In this document: positions 44,672-60,157 of the stretch, one piece after another | Layout of the letters: every line of letters begins with the position of its first letter | Position numbering within the stretch: position 1 is the stretch's first letter | From: Nevskiaceae bacterium | GTDB lineage: Bacteria > Pseudomonadota > Gammaproteobacteria > Nevskiales > Nevskiaceae | NCBI GenBank assembly: GCA_008012115.1 | Contig: SSEB01000003.1 | Location: forward strand, 1-64,000 | Length of the DNA stretch: 64,000 bases | Direction: 5' to 3' | The notes under the pieces: generated by a model | Seen by the model: only the letters and a program-made list of their open reading frames with translations | What the model was told of the DNA's origin: nothing | Databases searched by the model: none | Program-made: the position numbers and the translations under genes

Positions 44672-45298
44672 CTATTGCGGCAGGCGGCCTTCCAGTTCCG
44701 CCACCCGTGCCTCGAGCGCCTGCAGGCGCTCGGCCAGCTCCGCCAGACTCAGGCGCGGCGCCGCCTCGCCCGGCGGCGCGGCGATCTGCGCAGCGGCGAC
44801 CTCGGGTGCGCCGCACAGGGTGTGGGCATAGCGCGACGACGACTGCCCGGCGGCACGCGGCAACAGCACCGCCAGCGGCTGGGCGCGGTCGGCCAGATCC
44901 TGCAACGCGGCCGTCACGCCCTCGATCTCCGGCGGGCCGCCCAGCGGCGCGGCATTGGCGCGCAGCTCCGACAGCGTCTGCGGCCCGCGCAGCATCAACG
45001 TCGCCAGCACCGCCATCACCGGCGCCTTCAGCAGCAGCTGGTTGTGGACGTGATGCCGCCACTTCGGCACGCGGCCGCCGAAGTCGTCGCGCGCCACCAG
45101 CCTGTGCTGCTCCAGCGCGTGCAGCGCAGCGCCGACCTCGCCCTCAGTGAGCGCCATCACCGGGTTGCGGCTGCTCTTCTGGTTGGCCGCGAGCATGATC
45201 GCGTTGACCGTCATCGGGTAGTACTGCGGCGTGGCGACGGATTTTTCGACGAGGGCGGCGAGCACGCGCGCCTCGCTGGCGCTGAGTTGCGGAGTCAT
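44672..45298 (-). CDS. yceH: YceH family protein (DUF480)
   Basis: 208 residues. The DUF480 signature is clear: LSASEARVLAALVEKSVATP, QYYPMTVNAIMLAANQKSSR and NPVMALTEGEVGAALHAL, followed by a second winged-helix unit (LMLRGPQTLSELRANAAPLG). The C-terminal end forms a short coiled coil (LAELAERLQALEARVAELEG). The function of YceH is not established; the tandem winged helices suggest nucleic-acid or protein binding. Monocistronic between the c-di-GMP gene and element H. Confidence 0.92.
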   Translation of the reverse strand: MTPQLSASEARVLAALVEKSVATPQYYPMTVNAIMLAANQKSSRNPVMALTEGEVGAALHALEQHRLVARDDFGGRVPKWRHHVHNQLLLKAPVMAVLATLMLRGPQTLSELRANAAPLGGPPEIEGVTAALQDLADRAQPLAVLLPRAAGQSSSRYAHTLCGAPEVAAAQIAAPPGEAAPRLSLAELAERLQALEARVAELEGRLPQ

Positions 45299-45377
45299 GG
45301 CGATCTGCGGATGGGCATGGCGCGGCAGTCTAGCCCAGCGCCGGCGTTTTTCGAGCGTCCGGGGGCAGCAGCGGCAC

Positions 45378-45487
45378 CACCCGCTCGGGGCTCTCGCCCA
45401 GGGGAATTAGTTATAAAATATTTATCGATTTAAAATTTGATAAATAAAATATAACGAACTAGCGAACGCACATGCCGACAGCGGGTG
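45378..45487. repeat. 110-bp intergenic element, copy H
   Basis: CACCCGCT 45378-45385, spacer 24, core 45410-45455, spacer 24, AGCGGGTG 45480-45487. The core is almost a perfect palindrome: GTTATA, TATTTATC and TTTAAA on the left mirror GATAAATA and TATAAC on the right. It ends 27 bp from the stop of the following minus-strand gene. Confidence 0.92.
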
Positions 45488-45514
45488 GCGGCCGCAGCGG
45501 CCGCCCGGGGTCAC

Positions 45515-46042
45515 TCAGATCGGCGCCGGCGGCGGCAGGCGCCGCGAGGTGCGCAGCACGCCCATGCAGTAGGTGACGAAGTAGCCGATCACCAGGCCCA
45601 GCAGGGCCAGCGTCAGCGGCGTGCGTGAACCGGCCGCCAGCATCGCCGGCGAGGCCGCCGGTCCGGCCTGCGCCTGCAGCGCCGGATACCGCACGATCAG
45701 GCGGTAGAGCAGGCGCCCGATGAGCAGCGTCGAAACGGCCACGCCGAGGATGCGGTTGGGCGTGAAGTACGGACCTTGCGGCGTCACTTCAAATCGCGTG
45801 TGGCGCAGGCCCAGCAGCGCCAGCGGCGCGCCCAGCAGCACGCCACCGGCCAGCGACAGCGCCATGAGCGGATCGAATGCCGGCCACAGCAGCAGCGTGA
45901 CGAACAATGTCGCCAGCACCGCGCTGCGCAACATGAGCCGCCAGGCGACGACTTTCTGCCGCGCGAGGTTGCGGTGAATGCGCCGGTAGAAGCCCCAGGC
46001 CATCAGCGGCGCCACCACCGCCATCGCCGGCAGCGGGGTCAC
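45515..46042 (-). CDS. Membrane protein, function unknown
   Basis: 175 residues with a GTG start at 46042; the second Met ([20 protein letters not shown]) is an alternative. Four to five hydrophobic segments: [57 protein letters not shown] and [19 protein letters not shown]. Basic loops lie between the first two. The layout recalls DUF1453/CcdC-like membrane proteins, but I cannot assign it securely. It lies 58 bp downstream of gltD. Confidence 0.6.
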   Translation of the reverse strand: MTPLPAMAVVAPLMAWGFYRRIHRNLARQKVVAWRLMLRSAVLATLFVTLLLWPAFDPLMALSLAGGVLLGAPLALLGLRHTRFEVTPQGPYFTPNRILGVAVSTLLIGRLLYRLIVRYPALQAQAGPAASPAMLAAGSRTPLTLALLGLVIGYFVTYCMGVLRTSRRLPPPAPI

Positions 46043-46100
46043 GCGCTGGGCCTCCGCCCGCGCGCGTCCCGCGACATCGCCGGCGCGGCGGCCGTCATCG

Positions 46101-47564
<1,464 letters not shown>

Positions 47565-47582
47565 GATGTATTTCCTCTAACC

Positions 47583-52274
<4,692 letters not shown>

Positions 52275-52426
52275 GGCACGCCTCGATAACAATCAGACTG
52301 GGGCGGGGAGCTTAGTGCACCGCAACAATGATGCCAAGAAGAATAATTAGGGTCGGAACACAATTAGAAAGCCGGCGCCGAGATGGAAATTTTAATTAGG
52401 GACATAACGCGCCATGCGGCCGGTTT
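52275..52426. other. Intergenic region with AATTAGGG repeats near the RAYT gene
   Basis: TAATTAGGGTCGGAACACAA at 52344-52363, continuing TTA, has AATT at both ends and a GGGTC centre. A second TTTTAATTAGGGACA lies at about 52390-52404. Short AATTAGGGTC-like repeats next to a REP-associated transposase suggest target or flanking repeats of that enzyme. The gltB promoter must also lie here. Confidence 0.4.
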
Positions 52427-53125
52427 TCACGGGACACGCGCCGACGAAGCCGGCCGGCCGGCCTTGCCCCGCGTCAGCCGTCGTGCGGTTTGCTGCTGCA
52501 GCTTTTCCAGAAAAGCCCGGTCACCCAAGGCCCAGCCTTTGAGGACGGCATCGCCCAGCGTGTCGGTCTGCGCTGCGACCAGACCCTGGGCCACCAGCTC
52601 TACATAGCGGGCTTCGCGGGCGAACGGGGTATTGCCGAGCTGCCAATACTCGGGATGCGGTTTGAGCCATTTTTCCACCCGGAGCCCGGCATAGTGCGCA
52701 TGACTAGACCAGGGATAATCGGCCGCCCGCGCGACGAGTCCCGCGCGCACCGGGTTGAGATCGATGTAGGCCATGCACGGCAGCAGATAGCGCTCCGGCT
52801 GCAGGAGGGTGGCGCGGTAGCGGCCTTCCCAGAGCGCGCCACGCCGACCGTGGCGGCGGTTGTAGGCCGGCACGTAACGGCGACCGATCGCCTGCATGGT
52901 GCGCGACAGGCCGCTGTCGGTCTCCGGTGTTGCCAGCAGATGCACGTGATCCGGCATCAGTACGTAGGCGTGCACGGCCAGTTTCTCGTGCTGCGCGGCT
53001 TCGACCAGCAGGTCGAGCCACTGCTGGTGATCCGCAGTGTCGCGAAAAACCAGCTCGCGGTTGTTGCCGCGATGGATGACGTGGTGGGGAAAGCCGGCAA
53101 CGGCCAGCCGCGGCAGGCGCGCCAT
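52427..53125 (-). CDS. REP-associated tyrosine transposase (RAYT, Y1_Tnp)
   Basis: 232 residues from ATG 53125 (MARLPRLAVAGFPHHVIHRG). The HUH motif is in YVLMPDHVHLLATPETDSGL. The downstream RRYVPAYNRRHGRRGALWEG holds the candidate catalytic Tyr, and CMAYIDLNPVRAGLVARAAD is the family signature. RAYTs are domesticated relatives of IS200/IS605 transposases that spread short palindromic REP sequences. The start lies 1 bp after the dgt stop, so it appears translationally coupled to dgt, an unusual position. No IS ends are seen. Confidence 0.9.
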   Translation of the reverse strand: MARLPRLAVAGFPHHVIHRGNNRELVFRDTADHQQWLDLLVEAAQHEKLAVHAYVLMPDHVHLLATPETDSGLSRTMQAIGRRYVPAYNRRHGRRGALWEGRYRATLLQPERYLLPCMAYIDLNPVRAGLVARAADYPWSSHAHYAGLRVEKWLKPHPEYWQLGNTPFAREARYVELVAQGLVAAQTDTLGDAVLKGWALGDRAFLEKLQQQTARRLTRGKAGRPASSARVP

Positions 53126-53126
53126 G

Positions 53127-54281
53127 TCAGCGCAGCCGCCGCGGATCGAACAGACGCTCGTGCTCGTCGAGCGCATAGCGATCGGTCATGCCGGCGATGT
53201 AGTCGGCAACGATGCGCGCGCGCCCCGTCAGCGCCGTCTCGCGCTCGGCCGCCAGCGCCAGCTTGTAGATCTGCGGCGGCAGCAGGCGCGGATCCTCGAA
53301 CAGGGCGCCGAACAGTTCGCGCACCACGCGCCGCGCCTTGACCATCATGCGGTGGACCTGGTGGTGCTTGTACAGGTGCTCGCGCAGGAAACGCTTGAGC
53401 TCCAGATTGTCGTCGCGCACCGGCGCACTGAAGGCAATCAGCGGCCTGGCGCGCGCGCGGACATCGTCGATACCCTTGAGCCGCGCCTTGGCCAGCGCCG
53501 CACGCGAGGTGTCGACCAGATCGGTGACCAGGGCGTTGATGATGCGCCGGATGGTTTCGTGGCGCTCCTGCTTGGGATGGAGCGCCGCATAGGCCTTGCG
53601 AACCGCGTCGTGATGACGGCGGAACAGCGGCACTTCCCGCAGGGCGTCGACGCCGAGCAGACGCGCACGCAGGCCGTCGTCGATGTCGTGGTTGTTGTAG
53701 GCGATCTCGTCGGCGAGGTTGGCGAGCTGCGCCTCCAGGCTCGGCTGGCCGCCCTCGAGGAAACGCCGGCCGATCTCGCCCAGTTCGCGCGCACGCGCCT
53801 TCGAGCAGTGCTTGAGAATGCCCTCGCGCGTCTCGAACGTCAGGTTGAGTCCCGGGAAGTCGGCGTACTTGTCCTCGATCCGGTCGACCACGCGCAGCGA
53901 CTGCGCGTTGTGCTCGAAACCACCATAGCCGCGCATGCACTCGTTGAGCGCCTCCTGCCCGGCGTGGCCGAAGGGCGTGTGACCGAGGTCGTGCGCCAGC
54001 GAGATCGCCTCGCAGAGATCCTCGTTCAGCGTCAGCGTGCGGGCGATGGTCCGCGCGATCTGTGCCACCTCCAGGGAGTGTGTGAGACGGGTGCGGAACA
54101 GATCGCCCTCGTGGTTCACGAACACCTGGGTCTTGTACTCCAGGCGGCGGAATGCGGCGGAATGGATGATGCGGTCCCGGTCACGCTGGTATTCGCTGCG
54201 GTAGCCCGGGGACGGCTCCCGGTGCATGCGGCCGCGGCTGTTGCGATCGCTGGCGGCGTACACGGCGAGGGTGGCGTTCAT
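53127..54281 (-). CDS. dgt: Deoxyguanosinetriphosphate triphosphohydrolase-like protein
   Basis: 384 residues. It belongs to the HD-domain dNTP triphosphohydrolases (dNTP to nucleoside plus triphosphate). Metal ligands are in RTRLTHSLEVAQIARTIART and SLAHDLGHTPFGHAGQEAL. The N-terminal YRSEYQRDRDRIIHSAAFRR and the middle QLANLADEIAYNNHDIDDGL are family signatures. The length fits the shorter 'dGTPase-like' subgroup. Element I lies 35 bp upstream of its start, and the RAYT gene directly follows. Confidence 0.93.
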   Translation of the reverse strand: MNATLAVYAASDRNSRGRMHREPSPGYRSEYQRDRDRIIHSAAFRRLEYKTQVFVNHEGDLFRTRLTHSLEVAQIARTIARTLTLNEDLCEAISLAHDLGHTPFGHAGQEALNECMRGYGGFEHNAQSLRVVDRIEDKYADFPGLNLTFETREGILKHCSKARARELGEIGRRFLEGGQPSLEAQLANLADEIAYNNHDIDDGLRARLLGVDALREVPLFRRHHDAVRKAYAALHPKQERHETIRRIINALVTDLVDTSRAALAKARLKGIDDVRARARPLIAFSAPVRDDNLELKRFLREHLYKHHQVHRMMVKARRVVRELFGALFEDPRLLPPQIYKLALAAERETALTGRARIVADYIAGMTDRYALDEHERLFDPRRLR

Positions 54282-54316
54282 GCGGCGGATTAGAGCCGAA
54301 AAGGCCTGGCGGCCGC

Positions 54317-54426
54317 CACCCGCTCTTCGGGTCGGCGCCCGTCGATGAGTTATTAATTGTTTATTGATTTTAAAATCATTAAATAATTAAAAACGAAACG
54401 GGCGCCGCTGGCGGCGACAGCGGGTG
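54317..54426. repeat. 110-bp intergenic element, copy I
   Basis: CACCCGCT 54317-54324, spacer 24, core 54349-54394 (starts GTTAT, ends AAAAC), spacer 24, AGCGGGTG 54419-54426. It lies between aroB and dgt, 15 bp from the aroB stop and 35 bp from the dgt start, splitting a syntenic aroKB region. Confidence 0.9.
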
Positions 54427-54441
54427 ACCTCGACGAACGGC

Positions 54442-55521
54442 TCAAGGCGCCGTGAAATGCGCCAGCGTGGCATGCAAGGCCTTCTCATCGAAATCCGAGG
54501 ACAGCACGGACACGCCCAGCTTGCGCAGCAGCACCAGGCGCAGCTTGCCGGCGGCGACTTTCTTGTCGTGCCCCATCAGCTCGAGGAAATCCGCCGCCGT
54601 CATGCCCGGCGGCGGGCGTACCGGCAGGCCGGCGCGCTGGATCAGGGTGGCGCAGCGCAGCGACGACTCCACCGGCAACCAGCCCAGCTGCGCCGACATG
54701 TCCGCCGCCATGCACAGCCCCACCGCCACCGCCTCGCCATGCAGCCATTCGGTGTAACCGGTGAAAGTTTCGATGGCATGGCCAAAGGTGTGGCCGAGGT
54801 TGAGCAGCGCCCGCGGACCCGATTCACGCTCGTCCTGCGCAACGATGCGGGCCTTGAGCTCGCAGCTGCGGTAGATCGCCTTGGTCAGCGCATCCGGTTC
54901 CAGGGCCAGCAGCTTGTCGAGATGCTGCTCGATCCACTTGAAAAACTCGGCGTCGGCCAGCATGCCGTACTTGATGACTTCCGCAAGGCCGGCGCGCAGC
55001 TCGCGCGGCGGCAGGGTCTTGAGCGTGCTGATGTCGGCCACCACCGCGCGCGGCTGGTGGAAAGCGCCGATCATGTTCTTGCCGCGCGGATGATTGACCG
55101 CGGTCTTGCCGCCCACGGAGGAATCGACCTGCGCCAGCAGCGTGGTCGGCACCTGGATGAAATCGATGCCGCGCTGGTACAGGGCGGCGCAGAAACCCGC
55201 CATGTCACCGATGACGCCGCCGCCCAGGGCGATCAGGATGCCGTCGCGGCCCAGGCGTTGCTCCAGCAGCCAGTCGAGTATCTTCTCGGCGGTCGCCCAG
55301 GTTTTCTGCGGCTCGCCGGCCGGCAGCACCAGCACGTCCTCGGGCATAAGCGTCAGCGTGTAAAGCAGACCGGGCAGATAACGCCGACCGGCATTGGCAT
55401 CGGTGACGATCTTGACCTTGCGGTCCTCGATCTCCGGGAACTGCGCCCGGTCGGCAAGCAGCCCCGCACCAATCCGGATCGGATAACTGCGGGTACCCAG
55501 GTCGACATTCAGCGTTCGCAT
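54442..55521 (-). CDS. aroB: 3-dehydroquinate synthase
   Basis: 359 residues. It catalyses the second step of the shikimate pathway, using NAD and a divalent metal. Signatures: ALGGGVIGDMAGFCAALYQR, IDFIQVPTTLLAQVDSSVGG, KTAVNHPRGKNMIGAFHQPR and LLNLGHTFGHAIETFTGYTE (metal-binding His residues). It follows aroK with an 11-bp gap, forming the usual aroK-aroB pair after pilQ. Confidence 0.96.
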   Translation of the reverse strand: MRTLNVDLGTRSYPIRIGAGLLADRAQFPEIEDRKVKIVTDANAGRRYLPGLLYTLTLMPEDVLVLPAGEPQKTWATAEKILDWLLEQRLGRDGILIALGGGVIGDMAGFCAALYQRGIDFIQVPTTLLAQVDSSVGGKTAVNHPRGKNMIGAFHQPRAVVADISTLKTLPPRELRAGLAEVIKYGMLADAEFFKWIEQHLDKLLALEPDALTKAIYRSCELKARIVAQDERESGPRALLNLGHTFGHAIETFTGYTEWLHGEAVAVGLCMAADMSAQLGWLPVESSLRCATLIQRAGLPVRPPPGMTAADFLELMGHDKKVAAGKLRLVLLRKLGVSVLSSDFDEKALHATLAHFTAP

Positions 55522-55532
55522 AAAAACAAAAA

Positions 55533-56066
55533 TCAGATCGCGCTGGCCGGGCGTTCGAGGTGCTCTTCGATATCGCGTGCCAGCGTACGGGCATTGCGCC
55601 CGTCGGTGTGGAGAATCAGGTCGGCGATCTCGCGGTACAGCGGATCGCGCATGGCAAACAGGGTTTCAAGCACGTCGCGGCGGTCGGCCGCCTTCTGCAG
55701 CAGCGGACGGTTTTCGGTGCGCGCCGTGCGCGCCAACTGCTGGTCCACGCTGGCGTGCAGGTAGACGACAAAACCGCGCGCCGACAGCGCCTGCCGGTTG
55801 TCCGGCTCCAGGACGGCACCGCCCCCGGTGGCCAGCACGATGTTCTGGCGGCCGCTCAGTTCGGCGATGACGCCGCGTTCGCGCCGGCGGAAGCCCGCTT
55901 CGCCTTCCTTCTCGAAGATGTACGCGATGTCGACGCCGGTGCGAGCCTCGATTTCCTGATCGCTGTCGACGAATTCCATGCCGCGCGTCTCCGCCAGCCG
56001 CTTGCCGACCGTGGTCTTGCCGGCGCCCATCGGGCCGATCAGGAAAATGTTGCTTTTATTGGCCAT
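55533..56066 (-). CDS. aroK: Shikimate kinase
   Basis: 177 residues. It phosphorylates shikimate with ATP. P-loop: [20 protein letters not shown]. Shikimate binding: [13 protein letters not shown] and [10 protein letters not shown]. Also [16 protein letters not shown]. Normal size. It lies 122 bp downstream of pilQ; a GC-rich stretch separates them without a clear terminator. Confidence 0.96.
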   Translation of the reverse strand: MANKSNIFLIGPMGAGKTTVGKRLAETRGMEFVDSDQEIEARTGVDIAYIFEKEGEAGFRRRERGVIAELSGRQNIVLATGGGAVLEPDNRQALSARGFVVYLHASVDQQLARTARTENRPLLQKAADRRDVLETLFAMRDPLYREIADLILHTDGRNARTLARDIEEHLERPASAI

Positions 56067-56188
56067 ATCCGGAAATCAGGCGCGCCCCCGGCGCATCCCG
56101 CAAAAAACCGCGCGAGTATACCGGAGCGTGGTCACCCCGACCCGCGCAAGCAGCACGGGCCGCGATGGCGGACGCGTCGTTGCAGGCC

Positions 56189-58360
56189 CTAATTGACCTT
56201 GAGGCCGTCCTGCAGGATCTTCGGCGTGATGAACACCAGCAGTTCCTGCTTGGAGGCATTGCTCAGATCGTGGCGGAACAGGCTGCCGAGCAAGGGGATA
56301 TCGCCGAGCAACGGCACCTTGGTGGCGTTCTTGTTCTTGGATTCCTGATACACGCCGCCCAGCACCACGGTTTCGCCAGTCTTGACCAGCACCTGCGTGG
56401 TCACGCGCTTGGTATTGATTGCCGGATTGCCCTGGATGATCTGGCCGATCGAGTCGTTGGTCACCGCGAGATCCAGCATGACGCGATTGTCCGGCGTCAC
56501 CTGCGGCGTCACGGCCAGCGACAGCACCGCCTTCTTGAACTGGATGTTGGTGCCTGCGTTGGCGCTGGAGCTCTGGTACGGCACGTCCTGACCCTGTTCG
56601 ATCAAGGCCTGCTTGCCATTGGCCGTGATCACGCGGGGCGTGGAGATCACTTCACCGCGCCCTTCGGTCTGCATCGCCGAAAGTTCCAGGTCGACCAGGT
56701 AGTGCGAACTGAGAATCGCCAGGGCGACGCTGCCCGCAGGGGAGGCGACGGGCAGATTGACGTTGTACAGACCCAGGCCGGCACTCGTCTCGTTGCCAGT
56801 GGTCGTGGTGGTGGTACTACCTCCAGTGCCGGTGCCCGGAGCGATACGGCCACCGCTGGACGGCGCGCCCAAACCCAGCTGCGAACTGGCACCCGTCGCG
56901 GTACCACTGGTCGAAACCAGGCTGTTGCCGGCAGAACCCACGGTGGTCACGCCGAATCGGGTACCAAGTTCCTTGGTGTAGTCGTCGTTCGCAATCACGA
57001 TGCGCGACTCGATCAGCACCTGGCGCACCGGGATGTCCAGTTTGGCCACCAGATCGCGGATCTCGGCGATCTTGTCGCGTGTTTCGAGCACGATCAGGGT
57101 GTTGGTGCGCTCGTCAACGCTGACACGCCCGCGATCTGTCAGCAGAGAGGACTTGTCGGTCGTCAGCAACGACTTCAAATCCGATGCCTTGGCGTAATTG
57201 ACCTGGATGATTTCCGAGCGCAGCGGGGCCAGCGTGGTCTTTTGCTTCTCCGCCTCGAGTTCGGCCTTCTCGCGCGCGGCCAGTTCGTCCAGCGGCGCCA
57301 CCATCATGACATTACCCTGCTGGCGCATGCCCAGGCCCTTGGTCCGCAGGATGATGTCCAGGGCCTGATCCCAGGGCACGTTTTGCAGGCGCATGGCGAT
57401 ATCGCCGGAGACGCTGTCGCTGACCACCATGTTGGTGCCGGCAACGTCGGCAATGATCTGCAGCAGCGAGCGGATATCGACGCTCTGGAAGGAGAGGCTG
57501 ATCCGCTCACCGTTGTACTGGGGCTGCAGCTTTTTCCGTTCCTCGATTTTTTCCTGCGTCAGCGGCTGCAGTTCCAGCGTGAAAACGTTGCCGGTCTGAT
57601 AGGCCACCTGCTCGAAGTCCGCTTTTTCAATTGGCGTGACGACGATATTGGTGTTGACGCCGTCGCGCTGAACGTCGACAAACTTCACGGGCGTGGCGAA
57701 ATCCAGCACGTCCAGACGCCGCATCAGGTTTTCCGGCACGCTCGCGCTTCTGAACCGCGCGATCACCTTGCCCGACTCCTCGCGGACATCGACGGGCGCG
57801 CGCACGTCAGCCAGCGTGACGACCACGCGTCCCTCGCCCTTCTCACCACGGCGGAAATCGATATTTGAAATCCGCGGCTCGGCGCTGCTTGCGGCAGGCA
57901 CGACCGCGTCGGACGTCGACGTCGCGACGGACGCCGGCACCGCGCCGCCACCCAACTGGAGCAGGATGCGGTTGCCATCCGTCTTGACGCTGTAGGGAAC
58001 GAGCTGAGTCAGCTCTACGACGAGTCGCGTCCGTCCCTTGGCTTCCGCGGCGGCGACGGAAACAGCCTTGCCGACGCCGATCTTGCGAAACCGCTCGGGG
58101 ATGGAGAGGCGGGTATCGGGCAGGTCCAGGGACAGCCGCGCGGGCTTGTCGATGGTGAAGACCACGGGTGTCGGCGCAGCCTCGGACAGGGTCAGCGTGA
58201 GCAGCACACGCTCGCTGTCCACTGCAACGAAGTCCAGTGACTGCAGGCTGCGGGTGACGTCCGCCTGCGTCGCGGAGGCGGTGACCAGCGCCGCGAGCGC
58301 CATCAGAATCCGAAAGCCGGCCGTGCGTATTTTTTGGGTCATGGTGCCGTGCATCATCAT
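56189..58360 (-). CDS. pilQ: Type IV pilus secretin PilQ
   Basis: 723 residues from ATG 58360, with GGGAG 7 bp upstream. It forms the outer-membrane channel for the pilus. Signal peptide (LMALAALVTASATQA), two AMIN domains in the first 270 residues, an STN/N0 domain (SFQSVDIRSLLQIIADVAGT), N1 (RGRVSVDERTNTLIVLETRD) and the secretin domain ending KVPLLGDIPLLGSLFRHDLS. A Gly/Thr/Ser-rich stretch (TGTGGSTTTTTTGNETSAGL) sits within the secretin domain region. Confidence 0.95.
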   Translation of the reverse strand: MMMHGTMTQKIRTAGFRILMALAALVTASATQADVTRSLQSLDFVAVDSERVLLTLTLSEAAPTPVVFTIDKPARLSLDLPDTRLSIPERFRKIGVGKAVSVAAAEAKGRTRLVVELTQLVPYSVKTDGNRILLQLGGGAVPASVATSTSDAVVPAASSAEPRISNIDFRRGEKGEGRVVVTLADVRAPVDVREESGKVIARFRSASVPENLMRRLDVLDFATPVKFVDVQRDGVNTNIVVTPIEKADFEQVAYQTGNVFTLELQPLTQEKIEERKKLQPQYNGERISLSFQSVDIRSLLQIIADVAGTNMVVSDSVSGDIAMRLQNVPWDQALDIILRTKGLGMRQQGNVMMVAPLDELAAREKAELEAEKQKTTLAPLRSEIIQVNYAKASDLKSLLTTDKSSLLTDRGRVSVDERTNTLIVLETRDKIAEIRDLVAKLDIPVRQVLIESRIVIANDDYTKELGTRFGVTTVGSAGNSLVSTSGTATGASSQLGLGAPSSGGRIAPGTGTGGSTTTTTTGNETSAGLGLYNVNLPVASPAGSVALAILSSHYLVDLELSAMQTEGRGEVISTPRVITANGKQALIEQGQDVPYQSSSANAGTNIQFKKAVLSLAVTPQVTPDNRVMLDLAVTNDSIGQIIQGNPAINTKRVTTQVLVKTGETVVLGGVYQESKNKNATKVPLLGDIPLLGSLFRHDLSNASKQELLVFITPKILQDGLKVN

Positions 58361-58377
58361 TGTGAAACTCCCTTACT

Positions 58378-58905
58378 TCACTGCGCCGTTGAGATGCTGG
58401 CGGGGCGCTGCATCCAGCCGCCGAAGCCATCGGGAATGATTTCCGTCAGCTTGATTTCCGAATCGCTGATCGAGGTGATGGCGCCGTAGTTCTGTCCCAT
58501 GTGATCGCCGCGGGTCACGCGATGAATCACGTTGTCGGGCGCCTTAATTAAAGCGTACGTCTGCCCATTCGCCTGGATGATGCCCATCATGCGCAAGCCA
58601 TCCAGCGGAAATTCCTCGAGCGGCTCGCGGTTCCGGTGAAGATCCGGCCGCAGCGCGCTGTTGCCGGCCGCACCTGCAGCGCGGGTATCGGGCTCGGTCG
58701 GCACAAAAGGGTCGCGCCGGTTGCCTTCGACATAGGCAAAGGCCTCGTACTGCTTGATCTGCGGAATGGGCTCGATCCGGTTCGACTTCTTCGCTTTTTC
58801 CTGCGCGACGAAATCCTCGAGATCGCTCATGCCTACGGAGCACGCCGTCAGACCCAGTGCCGACAGCGCGATGAGGACCCCTTTGAAACGCATTATGCTG
58901 CGCAT
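58378..58905 (-). CDS. pilP: Type IV pilus lipoprotein PilP
   Basis: 175 residues from ATG 58905; a GTG one codon upstream and an ATG three codons downstream are alternatives. Lipobox ALSALGLTACSVG. The family motif YVEGNRRDPFVP is followed by a beta-rich domain with LDGLRMMGIIQANGQTYALI and GDHMGQNYGAITSISDSEIK. It connects the PilMNO inner-membrane platform to PilQ. Its start shares a base with the pilO stop (TGATG). Confidence 0.94.
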   Translation of the reverse strand: MRSIMRFKGVLIALSALGLTACSVGMSDLEDFVAQEKAKKSNRIEPIPQIKQYEAFAYVEGNRRDPFVPTEPDTRAAGAAGNSALRPDLHRNREPLEEFPLDGLRMMGIIQANGQTYALIKAPDNVIHRVTRGDHMGQNYGAITSISDSEIKLTEIIPDGFGGWMQRPASISTAQ

Positions 58906-59579
58906 CACTTGGCCCCTCCTGCCTTACCTGCGGCGCCCGGCTTGTTCGACTTTTGCGCGCCGATTTCATCGTCATCGAGGTAGCGGTAGGTCTTCGCATA
59001 GGCCTGCATCCTCAGCAGGTTCGGCGAAGACTTGTCGCCCGCCTTGCCGTTGGCCAAGCGAATTTCGACATCATCGATGGTCACGATCCGCGGCAGGGCC
59101 GCGATGCCGCTGACAAAAGTCCCCAGCTGATGATAGGTGCCGAGCACCGTGATCTGGTTTGGAATCTCCGCGTAGAAATCCTTGGGGACCTCGGCCTGCG
59201 GCTTGAACAACTCCTCTTCCAGATTGGAAGCAATACGGGTCTGCGAGATGTCGTTCAGCAGGCTGGCCACTTCCGTTTTGCTGGGCAACTGCCGCAGCAT
59301 CGAACCGAAGGACTTGCGCATCTCCTCAAGCTGGGCCTTGTAAGCGTCGAGCGCCGCGACCTTTTCCTGCTTCTTGACGAAGTCTTCACGAAGCGTCTGC
59401 TCTTTCGCCTGCTCCTGGTCGAGATCGTCGAGTTGCGGCTTGATGAAGGCAACGAACCCCGCCACCAGAATCGCGATGGACAGCAGCACCACGGCGGCGA
59501 TTCGCGCCCACAACGGCCAAGCGCCCGGGTTCTTGGCATCCAGCGACTGCAGTTCACTGAGAAGTTGCTGGAGATTCAT
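58905..59579 (-). CDS. pilO: Type IV pilus assembly protein PilO
   Basis: 224 residues from ATG 59579 (MNLQQLLSELQSLDAKNPGA). One transmembrane segment (IAAVVLLSIAILVAGFVAFI) is followed by a coiled coil and a periplasmic domain with FKPQAEVPKDFYAEIPNQIT and VLGTYHQLGTFVSGIAALPR, the usual PilO signature. It pairs with PilN. Overlaps pilN by 4 bp. Confidence 0.95.
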   Translation of the reverse strand: MNLQQLLSELQSLDAKNPGAWPLWARIAAVVLLSIAILVAGFVAFIKPQLDDLDQEQAKEQTLREDFVKKQEKVAALDAYKAQLEEMRKSFGSMLRQLPSKTEVASLLNDISQTRIASNLEEELFKPQAEVPKDFYAEIPNQITVLGTYHQLGTFVSGIAALPRIVTIDDVEIRLANGKAGDKSSPNLLRMQAYAKTYRYLDDDEIGAQKSNKPGAAGKAGGAK

Positions 59580-60154
59580 TCGCCATCTCCGCCGTTGCCC
59601 TTGGACGACGCCTTGGTGAGATTTTTGACTTCGAGCGTGAACGTGCTCTTGCGCTGCTTGTCCTTCTCGCTGGTGGCGATCACCACCAGCTTGGGCTCGG
59701 CAAACCATTCCGAGCCCTCGAGATTCTTCATGTACGTGGAGACGCGGCCGTTCGATTCGGCAATGCCTTCGATGGTCACGCTCCCGGCATTCTGCTTGAT
59801 CGACGTCAAGGTGATGCCGTCAGGCAAGGTATTCACGATTTCATCGAAGAAATGGACCGTCGCGGTGCGGCTGGCTTGGAGTTGTTCGATGACGCGCATG
59901 CGCGCCAGCAGGCTGGCCTTGGTTTTCTCCAGGTCCTGAATTTCCTTGATCTTCTTTTCGGTCTCGGCGATCTGCTGCTGCAGGTACTCGTTACGCTCGC
60001 GCTGGTGGCTGACCGCTTCGGAGGCGATCAGCAAGCCGAACACCGCCAGGGCGGCGCTGGCCACGGCGCCCAGTCCGAGCAGGCTGAAAAACTGGCGCTT
60101 GCGCTGATTGCGCAGCTCTTGACGCCAGTCCAGTAGGTTGATGCGGGTCGCCAT
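59576..60154 (-). CDS. pilN: Type IV pilus assembly protein PilN
   Basis: 192 residues. The N-terminus MATRINLLDWRQELRNQRKR contains the conserved INLLPW-like motif that binds PilM. One transmembrane segment follows, then a coiled coil and a periplasmic ferredoxin-like domain (DEIVNTLPDGITLTSIKQNA). Start lies 3 bp after the pilM stop; stop overlaps pilO. Confidence 0.95.
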   Translation of the reverse strand: MATRINLLDWRQELRNQRKRQFFSLLGLGAVASAALAVFGLLIASEAVSHQRERNEYLQQQIAETEKKIKEIQDLEKTKASLLARMRVIEQLQASRTATVHFFDEIVNTLPDGITLTSIKQNAGSVTIEGIAESNGRVSTYMKNLEGSEWFAEPKLVVIATSEKDKQRKSTFTLEVKNLTKASSKGNGGDGE

Positions 60155-60157
60155 CGC

